Positions 27,491 through 36,854 are shown, counted from the stretch's first letter. The stretch is DNA of 64,000 nucleotides from JAGDZR01 sp049115695 (GCA_049115695.1 JAGDZR010000017.1:186001-250000), one strand, 5' to 3'. The notes: generated by a model not told the origin, from the sequence alone. Program-made: numbers and translations.

Positions 27491-28212
27491 TGAGGTGTTT
27501 TATAGCCGTAGTAGTTTAAAACTTCCTGCGCTTGTTTGCTTTGCAAAAATTGGTAAAATTCCACGATTTCTTGCATATAGGGTTGCTCTCTGTCAATGAT
27601 GACACAACTTTGTTTAATTGGATCATATAAGTTTTTGTCGACTTCAACCCATGATAAACCATCAGCTTCAGGAATTCTAATGGTAGACTTAGCCGTAATT
27701 CCCAAAGGAACATTACCGCTGATTATATATTGATTTACCTGGTTGATACTTTCTCCAAACACATATTCTGGTCCATTGATTTGGGCATTTTTTAAGAATT
27801 GCAAGGAGGCTTTGCCATATGGTGCTAGCCTAGGATTCGCAATAGCTATGCGCTTCAGCTGAGCAATATTATCAATAGAGATATCATTTCTATTGGCGCC
27901 CATTAAGATAATGAAGCCCTCTGCGAATACGGAAGGAGGGCTGTAGCTCAACCCAGCATCTACAATAGCTTGTGGATATAATTCGTCGGCAGAGATGAGC
28001 AAATCGAAGGGAGCTCCTTGAATAATTTGTGTAGTTAGTTTCCCCGATGATGAAATGGTTATTTCAATTGGTAGTTGTCCATCATATGTGCTAACCAGAC
28101 TGTCAATGGCAAGGTATGCATTCGCTGCGACAGCAAGGCGTATAGCATTGTTACTGGATTGATTACAGCCAATTACCAGCGCGCAGATGACAACAAAACT
28201 CAACTTATGCAT
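27487..28212 (-). CDS. modA: molybdate-binding lipoprotein
   Basis: 241 residues from ATG 28212. The signal ends in a lipobox (LVIGC), so the protein is membrane-anchored. The mature part shows the ModA fold: RLAVAANAYLAIDSL, SSSGKLTTQIIQGAPFDLLISADE, and late PEADGLSWVEVD. It delivers molybdate or tungstate to ModBC. An in-frame extension to 28359 runs through the accC terminator and is rejected. The gene starts about 20 bp downstream of that terminator. Confidence 0.92.
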   Translation of the reverse strand: MHKLSFVVICALVIGCNQSSNNAIRLAVAANAYLAIDSLVSTYDGQLPIEITISSSGKLTTQIIQGAPFDLLISADELYPQAIVDAGLSYSPPSVFAEGFIILMGANRNDISIDNIAQLKRIAIANPRLAPYGKASLQFLKNAQINGPEYVFGESINQVNQYIISGNVPLGITAKSTIRIPEADGLSWVEVDKNLYDPIKQSCVIIDREQPYMQEIVEFYQFLQSKQAQEVLNYYGYKTPQ

Positions 28213-28218
28213 GGCCGC

Positions 28219-28260
28219 AATAATAAAAGAAAAGCCCATGTTGATAATCAACATGGGCTT
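28219..28260 (-). terminator. Rho-independent terminator of the acc operon
   Basis: A perfect 13-bp stem (28232-28244 with 28248-28260) with a 3-nt loop is followed on the minus strand by TTCTTTTATTATT. It lies between accC and modA. Confidence 0.88.
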
Positions 28261-28282
28261 GATATTATTGTTCATTGAAAAC

Positions 28283-29632
28283 TTATTCTTCCAAAGAATC
28301 AAAATCGAAAGTCTCCAGGAATTTAGTGGTAAAGTTTCCGGACTTAAATTTCTCATCATCCATCAATTTCAAATGAAACGGGATTGTAGTTTTGATGCCC
28401 TCAATGATATATTCATTAAGCGCGCGTTTCATCTTGATAATTGCTTCTTCTCGCGTCTGAGCAGTGACGATAAGCTTACCTATCATTGAATCATAAAATG
28501 GAGGAATTGTATAGCCTGCATAGACATGACTATCAATTCTGACACCATGACCACCAGGTGTGTGTAGATTGGTAATCTTTCCCGGACTTGGCCTGAAGTC
28601 TTTCGTTGGATCCTCAGCATTGATTCGGCATTCGATGCTATGCAACTGAGGATAATAATCTCTTCCCGAAACCGGAATACCAGAAGCTACTTTGATTTGT
28701 TCTTTAATCAGATCAAAATCAGTTACCTCCTCCGTTATTGGATGCTCCACTTGGATCCTGGTGTTCATTTCCATGAAATAAAAGTCTCCATGTTTGTCAA
28801 CCAGAAACTCAACTGTCCCAGCACCTTCATATCCGATCGCTTCAGCGCCTTTTTTTGCGGCTTGACCCATGCGCTCTCTCAGTTCCTGAGTGACGATTGG
28901 ACTCGGCGTTTCTTCAACTAATTTTTGGTGTCTTCGCTGAATTGAACAGTCTCTTTCTGAAAGGTGGCAAGCGCGACCCTTACTGTCTCCAACTACTTGA
29001 ATTTCAATGTGACGTGGTTCTTCAATGAATTTTTCAAGGTATAACCCGTCATTTCCGAATGCTGCTCCAGCTTCCTGACGTGCATCATCCCACCCTTTTT
29101 TGAAACCACTTTCATTTTCAACAAGCCTCATGCCCTTTCCACCGCCACCAGCAGTCGCTTTAAGCATGACAGGATATCCTACTTTATCGGCCAGTTTCTT
29201 GCCTTGTTCTATGCTTTCGAGCAGACCTTCTGATCCAGGGATAGTAGGTACTCCAGCTTTTTTCATGGTGTCCTTGGCGGTGGCCTTGTCTCCCATGGCA
29301 TTGATCATATCGGCAGATGCACCAATAAACTTGATGTTGTATTCCTCACAGACTTTAGAAAATTCAGCATTCTCAGCTAAAAATCCATATCCAGGATGTA
29401 TTGCATCAGCATTTGTAATTTCTGCTGCGGAGATGATCCTAGGTATGTTGAGGTAAGAGTCTTTACTGGATGCAGCACCTATACAAACGGCCTCATCTGC
29501 AAACCTTACATGCAAACTGTCTTTGTCCGCAGTTGAATATACTGCGACAGTTTTAATGCCCATTTCTCTACAGGTACGAATTATTCGTAGGGCAATTTCC
29601 CCTCGATTCGCAATTAATATTTTATTAAACAC
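28283..29632 (-). CDS. accC: biotin carboxylase subunit of acetyl-CoA carboxylase
   Basis: 449 residues. ATP-dependent carboxylation of the biotin on AccB, first step of fatty-acid synthesis. It has the N-terminal KILIANRGEIALRIIRTCREMG, the ATP-grasp glycine loop KATAGGGGKGMR, and the catalytic EMNTRIQVEHPITEE. The start is GTG at 29632: an in-frame stop lies two codons upstream, so no ATG alternative exists. It is 10 bp after accB and is the last gene before a strong terminator. Confidence 0.97.
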   Translation of the reverse strand: MFNKILIANRGEIALRIIRTCREMGIKTVAVYSTADKDSLHVRFADEAVCIGAASSKDSYLNIPRIISAAEITNADAIHPGYGFLAENAEFSKVCEEYNIKFIGASADMINAMGDKATAKDTMKKAGVPTIPGSEGLLESIEQGKKLADKVGYPVMLKATAGGGGKGMRLVENESGFKKGWDDARQEAGAAFGNDGLYLEKFIEEPRHIEIQVVGDSKGRACHLSERDCSIQRRHQKLVEETPSPIVTQELRERMGQAAKKGAEAIGYEGAGTVEFLVDKHGDFYFMEMNTRIQVEHPITEEVTDFDLIKEQIKVASGIPVSGRDYYPQLHSIECRINAEDPTKDFRPSPGKITNLHTPGGHGVRIDSHVYAGYTIPPFYDSMIGKLIVTAQTREEAIIKMKRALNEYIIEGIKTTIPFHLKLMDDEKFKSGNFTTKFLETFDFDSLEE

Positions 29633-29642
29633 GGCTTAGCTT

Positions 29643-30107
29643 TTATGCAGGTTCTACCAAGAACAAAGGCTGATCATACTCAACAGGACTAGCATTGTCA
29701 ACCAGAATCTTCACAACTTTTCCGGAAACTTCTGATTCAATTTCGTTGAAAAGTTTCATGGCTTCTACAATACATACCGTGTCCCCAGGTTTGATCACAT
29801 CACCTACCTTGACAAATGCAGGGGTCTCTGGATTAGACGCTTCATAAAACGTTCCAATCATTGGGGACTTAATTTCTACTGTGTTTGAACTTGGCGCTGG
29901 TACTTCGGCTGCTGGTGGTGCAGCGCTAGTTACAGGTGCTGGGGCCGGGGCTGGTGCAGCCACCTGTGCAGGAGCTGCTGCATGAACAACAGGAGCATCA
30001 CTAGATCTTTTTACTTTGATCTTAAATGCTTCTGTTTCAATATCAACTTCTTCAAGTCCAGTGCTAGAGATGAAATCAATTAATTCTTGTAGTTCTTTAG
30101 CTTTCAT
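29643..30107 (-). CDS. accB: biotin carboxyl carrier protein
   Basis: 154 residues: N-terminal helical segment, an Ala/Pro-rich flexible linker (about 38-72), and a C-terminal biotinyl domain with the biotin-accepting K118 in VEAMKLFNEIES. It is the carrier for AccC and the carboxyltransferase. In line with accC downstream and efp upstream. Confidence 0.97.
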   Translation of the reverse strand: MKAKELQELIDFISSTGLEEVDIETEAFKIKVKRSSDAPVVHAAAPAQVAAPAPAPAPVTSAAPPAAEVPAPSSNTVEIKSPMIGTFYEASNPETPAFVKVGDVIKPGDTVCIVEAMKLFNEIESEVSGKVVKILVDNASPVEYDQPLFLVEPA

Positions 30108-30163
30108 TCTATTGATAAGGGTTTAGTTCAAAAGGAATAATTGATGGGGCGTAAAGGTAGTAA

Positions 30164-30727
30164 TTATTTTACCCGCTCTACGTAGCTGCCCGTCTTGGTG
30201 TCAACCTTGATGACTTCATCCTGATTCACGAAAAGTGGAACCTGGATAGAGGCACCTGTTTCAAGTTCAGCAGGTTTTGTTGCATTGGTGGCAGTGTCCC
30301 CTTTTAGTCCAGGCTCTGTGTATACCACTTGCAGGGTCACATGCTGTGGTAGCTCTGCACCAAGAATTTGATCTTTTTCAGTGTGAATCAATACTTCACA
30401 CATTTCACCGTCTTTCAGGAATTTGGGTGCATCAATAAACTTTTCCTCAACTGGAATTTGCTCATATGTCTCTGCATTCATGAAGTGATACCCCATGTCA
30501 TCCTTGTAGAGGAATTGATATTTATGTCTTTCGACTCTGGCCGTTTGGATTTTATGTCCAGCAGAAAAGGTATTGTCAATCACCTTTCCGCTGGTCAGGC
30601 TTTTAAGCTTTGTGCGCACAAATGCCGGACCTTTCCCGGGCTTCACATGTTGAAATTCTACGACAGCAAACAGGTCATGATTAAACTCGATAACCAAACC
30701 ATTTCGAATATCTGAAGTATTAGCCAT
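30164..30727 (-). CDS. efp: translation elongation factor P
   Basis: 187 residues from ATG 30727. Relieves ribosome stalling at polyproline. Three beta-barrel domains; the tip loop KPGKGPAFVRTK carries K32, the usual modification position. The C-terminal domain has VYTEPGLKGDTATNATKPAELETGA and ends GSYVERVK. An in-frame extension to 30814 overlaps fabH and is rejected. Confidence 0.97.
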   Translation of the reverse strand: MANTSDIRNGLVIEFNHDLFAVVEFQHVKPGKGPAFVRTKLKSLTSGKVIDNTFSAGHKIQTARVERHKYQFLYKDDMGYHFMNAETYEQIPVEEKFIDAPKFLKDGEMCEVLIHTEKDQILGAELPQHVTLQVVYTEPGLKGDTATNATKPAELETGASIQVPLFVNQDEVIKVDTKTGSYVERVK

Positions 30728-30755
30728 TGAAATAATGATTAGATTAGATTTATTT

Positions 30756-31754
30756 CTATTTCGGGTCGTATGCCCACTTAAGATACGCAGCTCCCCAAGT
30801 GAACCCACCGCCAAAGGCAGCCAGTATCAAGTTGTCTCCTTTTTTAAGGCGAGATTCATAGTCCCAAAGACATAAAGGTAATGTACCAGCAGTAGTATTG
30901 CCGTATCTCTCAATGTTCATCATGACTTTTTCATCACTGATTTCCATCCGACGGGCTGTCGCATCAATAATTCTTTTGTTGGCCTGATGAGGGACCAGCC
31001 ATGCTACATCATCGCCAGTCAGGTTGTTTCGCTCCATGACCTCTCCAGCGGAGTTGGCCATATTTTTGACAGCATATTTAAATACGGTTGAGCCTTCCTG
31101 AAAAGCATAGTGCTCTCTGTTTTGCACAGTTTCTATTGTCGCAGGTTTGCGACTTCCACCAGCTTTAATGTGAAGGAAATCTTCACCGATCCCATCCGAT
31201 TCAAGAACTGAATCAATTACACCATATCCATCAGTATTAGGCTCGAGTAGTACAGCACCGGCACCATCTCCGAAAATAATACAGGTAGCACGATCTTTAT
31301 AATCAATGATGGCAGACATTTTATCTGCACCAACCACGACTACTTTTTTATGAGATCCTGATTCGATAAACTTTGACCCAGTTGCCAATCCGTAGAGGAA
31401 GCCAGAGCAAGCCGCGCCAATATCAAATCCAAATGCATTGTTCGCACCAACCTTACGTGATATAATATTGGCGGTAGCTGGGAAAATGAGATCTGGTGTA
31501 ACAGTGGCACAAATGAGCATGTCCACTTCACTTGGATCGGTTCCTGTCTTTTCTAGCAGCGTTTCAACAGCTTTGGCAGCCATCACACTAGTACCCTGAT
31601 TGTCGCCTTTCAGAATCCTTCTTTCCTTGATGCCGGTTCTGCTGGTGATCCATTCGTCGTTGGTTTCTACCATCGTCTCAAGCTCCTGATTCGTAAGAAT
31701 GTAATCAGGTACGTGACCATGAACACCAGTGACTGCAGCTGTAATTTTTCCCAT
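30756..31754 (-). CDS. fabH: beta-ketoacyl-ACP synthase III
   Basis: 332 residues from ATG 31754. Condenses acetyl-CoA with malonyl-ACP to start fatty-acid synthesis. Catalytic C116 is in GAACSGFLYGLATG; the His is in WLVPHQANKRII and the Asn in YGNTTAGTLP. An (AT)6 run immediately precedes the ATG. The usual partner plsX is missing between rpmF and fabH. Confidence 0.97.
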   Translation of the reverse strand: MGKITAAVTGVHGHVPDYILTNQELETMVETNDEWITSRTGIKERRILKGDNQGTSVMAAKAVETLLEKTGTDPSEVDMLICATVTPDLIFPATANIISRKVGANNAFGFDIGAACSGFLYGLATGSKFIESGSHKKVVVVGADKMSAIIDYKDRATCIIFGDGAGAVLLEPNTDGYGVIDSVLESDGIGEDFLHIKAGGSRKPATIETVQNREHYAFQEGSTVFKYAVKNMANSAGEVMERNNLTGDDVAWLVPHQANKRIIDATARRMEISDEKVMMNIERYGNTTAGTLPLCLWDYESRLKKGDNLILAAFGGGFTWGAAYLKWAYDPK

Positions 31755-31766
31755 ATATATATATAA

Positions 31767-31794
31767 CAAAATCAGCCTGGCTTGCCAGGCTGAG
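31767..31794 (-). terminator. hairpin between rpmF and fabH, weak terminator or attenuator
   Basis: Stem CAGCCTGG/CCAGGCTG (31773-31780 with 31785-31792) with a 4-nt loop is followed on the minus strand by ATTTTGTTAT. The T tract is short, so partial termination is more likely than full stop. Confidence 0.45.
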
Positions 31795-31819
31795 CTGATG
31801 TCTTAAATCCGGACGTAAA

Positions 31820-32011
31820 TTAAGCCAAAACTTCTTTTTCCATCACAACTTTACCTTTATAATAAAGTTTGCCTTCATGCCAGAAAGCTCTGTGAGGAAG
31901 ATGTGCTTCACCTGTGGTAGGGCAGATCACATAGTTCTTAGGAGAGGCCTTTACGTGGGTTCTCCTTTTGTCTCTTCTGGTTTTCGAGATCTTTCGTTTA
32001 GGATGAGCCAT
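31820..32011 (-). CDS. rpmF: 50S ribosomal protein L32
   Basis: 63 residues, highly basic N-terminus (MAHPKRKISKTRRDKRRTH) and the C-terminal ICPTTGEAHLPHRAF of bL32. The zinc-binding Cys set is reduced to one Cys, so this looks like a Zn-independent form. It follows the DUF177 gene, the standard arrangement. Confidence 0.96.
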   Translation of the reverse strand: MAHPKRKISKTRRDKRRTHVKASPKNYVICPTTGEAHLPHRAFWHEGKLYYKGKVVMEKEVLA

Positions 32012-32027
32012 TTTCTATTTTTATTTT

Positions 32028-32549
32028 TTATTCTTTCAATTTTTTCAAAGCTGCCCATCTGGGGTCAATTTCCTCTGATACTTCAGTTTCCTCCTCTTCA
32101 GGAGTCCCATAATATAAGTCAGGTCTTTCCTGAGCTTCTATGTCAGGATGAATGCTTTTCATAGGCACTTCCAACGAGCAGAACTCGTAGATGTACCCTG
32201 CAACATTGAAAAATTGAGCATCAGATCTAATGACAATTACATCTTCACTGAGCTCCTTTTCTTCAGGACCAAACTTGATGATCAACTCATTTTCAACCTC
32301 AATTTGATGATCAAATTTTTTGAGTGAAATATCACACTCCATCTCAATCGTCAAATCAATGCGAAACGAAAGTTGCATCATCGTTTCAGATTTCACTACA
32401 TCCAGAAAGGCTTTCCCTTTTCCTTTTTCAATCAGGCTATGCTCAAAGTGCTCAAAAAACTCATTGTTCAACTGGTATTCGAAAGTATTCGAACCATTTG
32501 CCAAACGAGAGATCATTATCTCAAATGATCTTAAAGTTTTGGAATCCAT
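32028..32549 (-). CDS. DUF177 (YceD-like) protein
   Basis: 173 residues. Family members sit upstream of rpmF in most bacteria; the plant and bacterial homologues have been linked to 23S rRNA metabolism. Supporting sequence: QLSFRIDLTIEMECDISLKKFDHQIEVE, then the acidic PDIEAQERPDLYYGTPEEEE and a C-terminal DPRWAALKKL, which is the classical end of DUF177. It is preceded by a well-formed promoter. Confidence 0.9.
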   Translation of the reverse strand: MDSKTLRSFEIMISRLANGSNTFEYQLNNEFFEHFEHSLIEKGKGKAFLDVVKSETMMQLSFRIDLTIEMECDISLKKFDHQIEVENELIIKFGPEEKELSEDVIVIRSDAQFFNVAGYIYEFCSLEVPMKSIHPDIEAQERPDLYYGTPEEEETEVSEEIDPRWAALKKLKE

Positions 32550-32572
32550 CAGCTCCTCCGATTAAAGAACCG

Positions 32573-32604
32573 CAAATTTAGAAATAATAATCAGATAAAT
32601 ACAA
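32573..32604 (-). promoter_or_regulatory. promoter of the DUF177-rpmF-fabH-efp-accBC operon
   Basis: On the minus strand TTG (32604-32602), a 21-bp spacer and TAAATTTG (32580-32573) match the Bacteroidota consensus exactly. Transcription should begin about 32566, giving a leader of roughly 18 nt before the DUF177 ATG. Confidence 0.65.
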
Positions 32605-32627
32605 GGAATTTGTCCTTATTCCAATTT

Positions 32628-33638
32628 CTATGGACGGACGAGATCAACTGCCAGAAATAGTGCATTTCTGAATGATTCTGGATCAGCCAAATTTTTACCT
32701 GCCAGATTGAAAGCTGTACCATGTGCAGGTGATGTCCTTTTTCCAGGTAGACCTGCGGTGAAATTTACTCCTGCTCCCTGCGATATATGCTTAAATGGAA
32801 TCAGTCCCTGATCATGGTACATGGCAAGAATGCCATCAAATTGCATGTATTGATTGCTTCCGAAAAATCCGTCTGCAGGGAAAGGACCAAAAATCAGATT
32901 GCCCTTTTCTCTGAATTGCTCCAGAACGGGCACAATCACCGTATTTTCATCATCTCCGAGCAGACCATTTTCGCCAGCATGAGGGTTGAGTCCCAGAATA
33001 CCAATGCGAGGTTTTTTGATTTTGAAGTCTTTTTGCAGAGAATGAATCAACATCGAAAGTTTCGATTCGATTACTTCGGGCGTTAATGCTGTCTTAACAT
33101 CAGCAAGTGGAATATGTCCTGTTGCCACAGCAACACGTAGCTCCTCATGTACCATAAGCATCAGCGAATCCTCGGCCTCAAATGCATTTGCTAGGTATTC
33201 GGTGTGTCCCGGAAAGTTGAATTCTTCACTTTGTGTATGTTCTTTGCTAATTGGGGAGGTGACCAATGCTTGAATTTTTTGCTGTTTCAAGTCAGAGACT
33301 GCTGATTCCAGAGATAACCTGGCGTATTTGCCTGCCTCCATCGATGGCGTGCCGGGGACTATTTCAATTCGCTCATTCCAGATGTTCAAGACGTTAATTT
33401 TTTTTGTCTGGATATCCTCGATATTATTGATTTGATTATAGTTGAAGTTCTGTAAATCAAGTTGCTTTCTATAAAAGGAAATAAGACCACCCGAGGCATA
33501 GATCACTGGTGTCAATTGCTTGGTGATTCTTTGATCTGACAAAGTTTTCAGAATGACCTCTGGTCCAATACCATTGATATCACCAATTGAAATGCCGATG
33601 ATTGGTTTTTGATTTTCTTCTAGACTTTTATCACTCAT
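32628..33638 (-). CDS. pdxA: 4-hydroxythreonine-4-phosphate dehydrogenase
   Basis: 336 residues; oxidises 4-phosphohydroxy-threonine in pyridoxal-phosphate synthesis. Metal and substrate residues appear in FPGHTEYLANAF, LNPHAGENGLLGDDE, AMYHDQGLIPFKH and the C-terminal GLPGKRTSPAHGTAFNLAGK. Normal length. Divergent from rsmA with a 131-bp gap. Confidence 0.95.
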   Translation of the reverse strand: MSDKSLEENQKPIIGISIGDINGIGPEVILKTLSDQRITKQLTPVIYASGGLISFYRKQLDLQNFNYNQINNIEDIQTKKINVLNIWNERIEIVPGTPSMEAGKYARLSLESAVSDLKQQKIQALVTSPISKEHTQSEEFNFPGHTEYLANAFEAEDSLMLMVHEELRVAVATGHIPLADVKTALTPEVIESKLSMLIHSLQKDFKIKKPRIGILGLNPHAGENGLLGDDENTVIVPVLEQFREKGNLIFGPFPADGFFGSNQYMQFDGILAMYHDQGLIPFKHISQGAGVNFTAGLPGKRTSPAHGTAFNLAGKNLADPESFRNALFLAVDLVRP

Positions 33639-33686
33639 TTTTTGTTGCTAGTTTATTTGAACCAGACCAAGTTGATAGGGAAGACC

Positions 33687-33694
33687 TAAGTTTG
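33687..33694 (+). promoter_or_regulatory. possible -7 element of rsmA
   Basis: TAAGTTTG fits TAnnTTTG and lies 75 bp before the rsmA start. The -33 spacing is not ideal (TTG at 12 bp or TTTG at 27 bp). Confidence 0.3.
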
Positions 33695-33769
33695 CACAAA
33701 TATGATCATCCTGTCTGGGAAATATCTACCGGCCTGAAAATTAAGACAAACAAATAACAGTCTCCAGAA

Positions 33770-34528
33770 TTGAGCAAAGTAAGACCAAAAAAACACCTTG
33801 GACAGCACTTTCTGATCGACGAGAATATTGCTCGTAAGATTGTTGATTCCATATCGCAAGAGGACGATCGAAATATAATTGAGGTTGGACCTGGAACCGG
33901 GGTGCTCACCCAACATCTAATTACCCATCCTAAATTCAGCGCCTTGGATGTAGACAAGGAATCAGTTGAATATTTGAAGAGGATTTATCCAGCGCATTCG
34001 GATAAAATTGTATTGAAAGACTTTTTGCACCAAGACCTGGGAGAGGAAAAAGTTAATGTCATCGGCAATTTCCCTTACAACATTTCTTCTCAGATTTTTT
34101 TTAAGATTTATGAGAGTAGACAGGTTGTTGATGAGGTGGTTTGTATGATTCAAAAGGAAGTGGCTGATCGGATTGCTGCTCATGAGGGAAATAAAACCTA
34201 TGGGATCCTGAGCGTGCTATTACAGGCATTTTTTAAAGTAGAGTATCTGTTTACTGTTAAGCCCGGTGTTTTCAATCCTCCACCGAAAGTCAATTCCGCT
34301 GTAATACGGTTGAAAAGAAATACGATTGAACGGTTGGATTGTGATGAGCGCATGTTCAAAAGAGTCGTAAAAGCGGGCTTTGGCAAGCGTCGCAAAACAT
34401 TGCGTAACGCCTTAAAAGAACTAAATTTGCCTCAGGAATTGACGGTAAACGAAGTGTTTGACAAGCGGGCGGAGCAACTTTCAGTCAATGATTTTATCCA
34501 TCTCACTAGTAAAATCACAAATTCATGA
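33770..34528 (+). CDS. rsmA: 16S rRNA (adenine1518/1519-N6,N6)-dimethyltransferase
   Basis: 252 residues (KsgA family), dimethylating two adenines in 16S rRNA helix 45. The N-terminus KVRPKKHLGQHFL, SAM motif IEVGPGTGVLTQHL and catalytic NFPYNIS are clear. The start is TTG at 33770: an in-frame TAA lies five codons upstream and no ATG precedes the conserved KHLGQHF, so TTG initiation is required. It overlaps mgtE by ATGA. Confidence 0.95.
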   Translation: MSKVRPKKHLGQHFLIDENIARKIVDSISQEDDRNIIEVGPGTGVLTQHLITHPKFSALDVDKESVEYLKRIYPAHSDKIVLKDFLHQDLGEEKVNVIGNFPYNISSQIFFKIYESRQVVDEVVCMIQKEVADRIAAHEGNKTYGILSVLLQAFFKVEYLFTVKPGVFNPPPKVNSAVIRLKRNTIERLDCDERMFKRVVKAGFGKRRKTLRNALKELNLPQELTVNEVFDKRAEQLSVNDFIHLTSKITNS

Positions 34529-35892
34529 GCGAGATTCAAATTTTTGAGTTGACCAAAGAGTATCGTGAGAGGCTTCAAGTTGCCATTGAAGCGCGCGATG
34601 ATGATTTTGTGATACAGTCTCTTGAGGGAGTTCAACCTGCCGACATTTCTACCTTACTGTTTGAATACGACACTGAAGACAGTAAGTACGTGTTCAATAT
34701 GCTGTCCAAAGAAGTTGGAAGTGGTATTCTGATTGAGTTGGATGAGGATGTGAGAGTACCATTTATGAGTTCCTTTGATCCAATCGAAATAGCAGGATAC
34801 GTTGGATTGATGGATTCTGATGATGGTGCCGATTTTCTCATGGAACTCCCGTTACGTAAGAGAGAGGAGATCATCAGTCATATTGACGATGAGGAGAGGG
34901 CAATGAATCTGCTGGACCTTCTCCGGTATGATGAAGATGTTGCTGGTGGCCTCATGGCGAAAGAGCTTATCAAAGCTCATTTGAGTTGGACGGTTTCCAG
35001 ATGCATTGAGGAAATAAGAAAGCAAGCGGAGAATGTTGAGAAAATCTACTCGGTATATGTGGTGGATGAGAAGGAAACATTGGTGGGTAAGGTTAGCCTT
35101 AAAAAGATTGTCATTTCAAACCCGGATACACACATTGCCGATATTTATGATGAGGATGTAATTTCTGTTGGGACTTCTGAGGACGAGGATACTGTTGCGA
35201 GTATTATGCAGAAGTATGACTTAATTGCCATACCAGTTATTAATGCAAGGGGAAGGCTAGTTGGACGTATCACCATTGATGATATTGTAGATGTAATCAC
35301 GGAATCAGCAGAGGAAGATATGCAGTTAATGTCTGGTGTTTCCTCAGATGTTGAAGAAGACGATTCTGTCTGGGCAATCGCAAAAGCAAGGCTGCCCTGG
35401 TTGATCATTGGTATGGTTGGCGGATTGGTTGCCGCACAGATTACTCAAATTTTCGAAGCAGAAATGCAGGTAATTATGAGTCTGGCGTATTTCATTCCGT
35501 TGATCATGGCAACTGGCGGCAATGTGGGCATTCAGTCATCTTCTATTATGGTGCAGAGTTTGGCAAACAAAAATGTCTTTTCAGATTCTATTTGGGTTAG
35601 ACTTGGTAAAGCTTTAATGGTTGCAGCGGTGAATGGTTCGATTTTAGCCATTATGGTGTTTGGGGCAGTCATTCTTTTATTTCAAAACCAACTCCTGGCG
35701 TTTACAACTTCAATGGCGCTATTGAATATCGTTTTATTGGCCTCATTTATGGGCACAATCACACCTATTTTGTTAGATAAAAAAGGGATTAATCCAGCCA
35801 TAGCTTCAGGGCCTTTTATTACAACCGCAAACGATTTGCTCGGTTTGGCTGTTTACTTCTTGATAGCACGATTCCTTTATTCTTTAGGATAA
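34525..35892 (+). CDS. mgtE: magnesium transporter MgtE
   Basis: 455 residues: an N-terminal acidic superhelical domain (about 1-130) with RKREEIISHIDDEERA, two CBS domains (about 135-255) and five transmembrane helices (about 285-455) with the pore signature FIPLIMATGGNVGIQSSSIMVQ and the C-terminal GPFITTANDLLGLAVYF. It is a Mg2+-gated channel; the cytoplasmic acidic domain senses Mg2+. Translationally coupled to rsmA. Confidence 0.96.
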   Translation: MSEIQIFELTKEYRERLQVAIEARDDDFVIQSLEGVQPADISTLLFEYDTEDSKYVFNMLSKEVGSGILIELDEDVRVPFMSSFDPIEIAGYVGLMDSDDGADFLMELPLRKREEIISHIDDEERAMNLLDLLRYDEDVAGGLMAKELIKAHLSWTVSRCIEEIRKQAENVEKIYSVYVVDEKETLVGKVSLKKIVISNPDTHIADIYDEDVISVGTSEDEDTVASIMQKYDLIAIPVINARGRLVGRITIDDIVDVITESAEEDMQLMSGVSSDVEEDDSVWAIAKARLPWLIIGMVGGLVAAQITQIFEAEMQVIMSLAYFIPLIMATGGNVGIQSSSIMVQSLANKNVFSDSIWVRLGKALMVAAVNGSILAIMVFGAVILLFQNQLLAFTTSMALLNIVLLASFMGTITPILLDKKGINPAIASGPFITTANDLLGLAVYFLIARFLYSLG

Positions 35893-35898
35893 ACTTTT

Positions 35899-36834
35899 AT
35901 GAACAAGAAAATTTTAGTCGTGGATACTATGCACGACTCACTTGGTGATATGTTAAATGAATTGGGTTATGAAATGGATTATCGTCCAGATATTGATCGC
36001 CCAGAAATATTACAAATCATTGATGGTTATGAGGGACTAATTATTCGCTCCAAGACCATAGTTGACCAGGAGATTATTGAAAAAGCGAAGCGCTTAAGAT
36101 TTGTAGGACGAGCTGGTGCTGGTTTGGATAAATTGGATGTTAAAGGTCTGACAGCCAGGGGAGTTTCCTTGCTCAACGCGCCAGAAGGGAATCGAGATGC
36201 AGTTGGAGAACACGTCCTGGGCATGATCTTAGGTCTTGCCAATAAGTTAAGATCTAGTGATATTGAAATCCGTAGTGGTCAATGGAATCGAGAAGGCAAC
36301 AGGGGTTTTGAGCTCAACGGAAAAACCGTAGGAATTTTTGGCTATGGATTTATGGGGTCCACGGTTGCTGAGAAATTGAAAGGCTTTGGCTGCAACGTCA
36401 TTGCTTTTGATAAATACAAATCGGGGTTTTCCTCTGACGCGGTAACTGAGGTGACATGGGATGAATTCACTGCACATACAGAGGTGCTGAGTGTAAATGT
36501 GCCCCTTACCTCAGAGACCAAAGGGTTCTTTAATGAGGAATGTTTGCTCTCCTTTGAACAGTTGAAGTTTTTGATCAATACGGCTCGTGGGGAAGTTGTT
36601 GTACTCAAAGATTTGGTCAAGTTGCTAAGCAATGAGGACTTGATAGGTGCTGGATTGGATGTGCTCGAAAATGAGAAGATCAACAACCTCACAGAGGATG
36701 AGCAAAACACGTTTAATGCCCTCGTTCAACTACCAAATGTCATACTTAGTCCCCATGTCGCAGGCTGGACATTTGATTCTTATAGACGCATCAATGAAGT
36801 GCTTGTTAAAAAGATTTCAGAATTGAATGAATAG
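35899..36834 (+). CDS. D-isomer 2-hydroxyacid dehydrogenase (SerA-like)
   Basis: 311 residues, NAD-dependent. The nucleotide loop GIFGYGFMGSTVAEKL, the catalytic Arg in INTARGEVV, Glu in GAGLDVLENE, and His in LSPHVAGWT are in place. It resembles short phosphoglycerate dehydrogenases without the regulatory ACT domain; 3-phosphoglycerate is a plausible but unproven substrate. It starts 6 bp after mgtE and belongs to the rsmA-mgtE transcription unit. Confidence 0.88.
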   Translation: MNKKILVVDTMHDSLGDMLNELGYEMDYRPDIDRPEILQIIDGYEGLIIRSKTIVDQEIIEKAKRLRFVGRAGAGLDKLDVKGLTARGVSLLNAPEGNRDAVGEHVLGMILGLANKLRSSDIEIRSGQWNREGNRGFELNGKTVGIFGYGFMGSTVAEKLKGFGCNVIAFDKYKSGFSSDAVTEVTWDEFTAHTEVLSVNVPLTSETKGFFNEECLLSFEQLKFLINTARGEVVVLKDLVKLLSNEDLIGAGLDVLENEKINNLTEDEQNTFNALVQLPNVILSPHVAGWTFDSYRRINEVLVKKISELNE

Positions 36835-36854
36835 TGGGCATCCCTGATTTTGCC

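Noticed and set aside
27945..28230. Possible molybdenum-cofactor riboswitch near modA
   Set aside because: Only about 20 bp separate the acc terminator from the modA ATG; no room for the structure.
28213..28359. Upstream extension of modA
   Set aside because: It would encode protein through the accC terminator hairpin; ATG 28212 gives a clean lipoprotein signal.
30728..30814. Upstream extension of efp
   Set aside because: It runs into the 3' end of fabH; EF-P starts at MANTSDIRNG.
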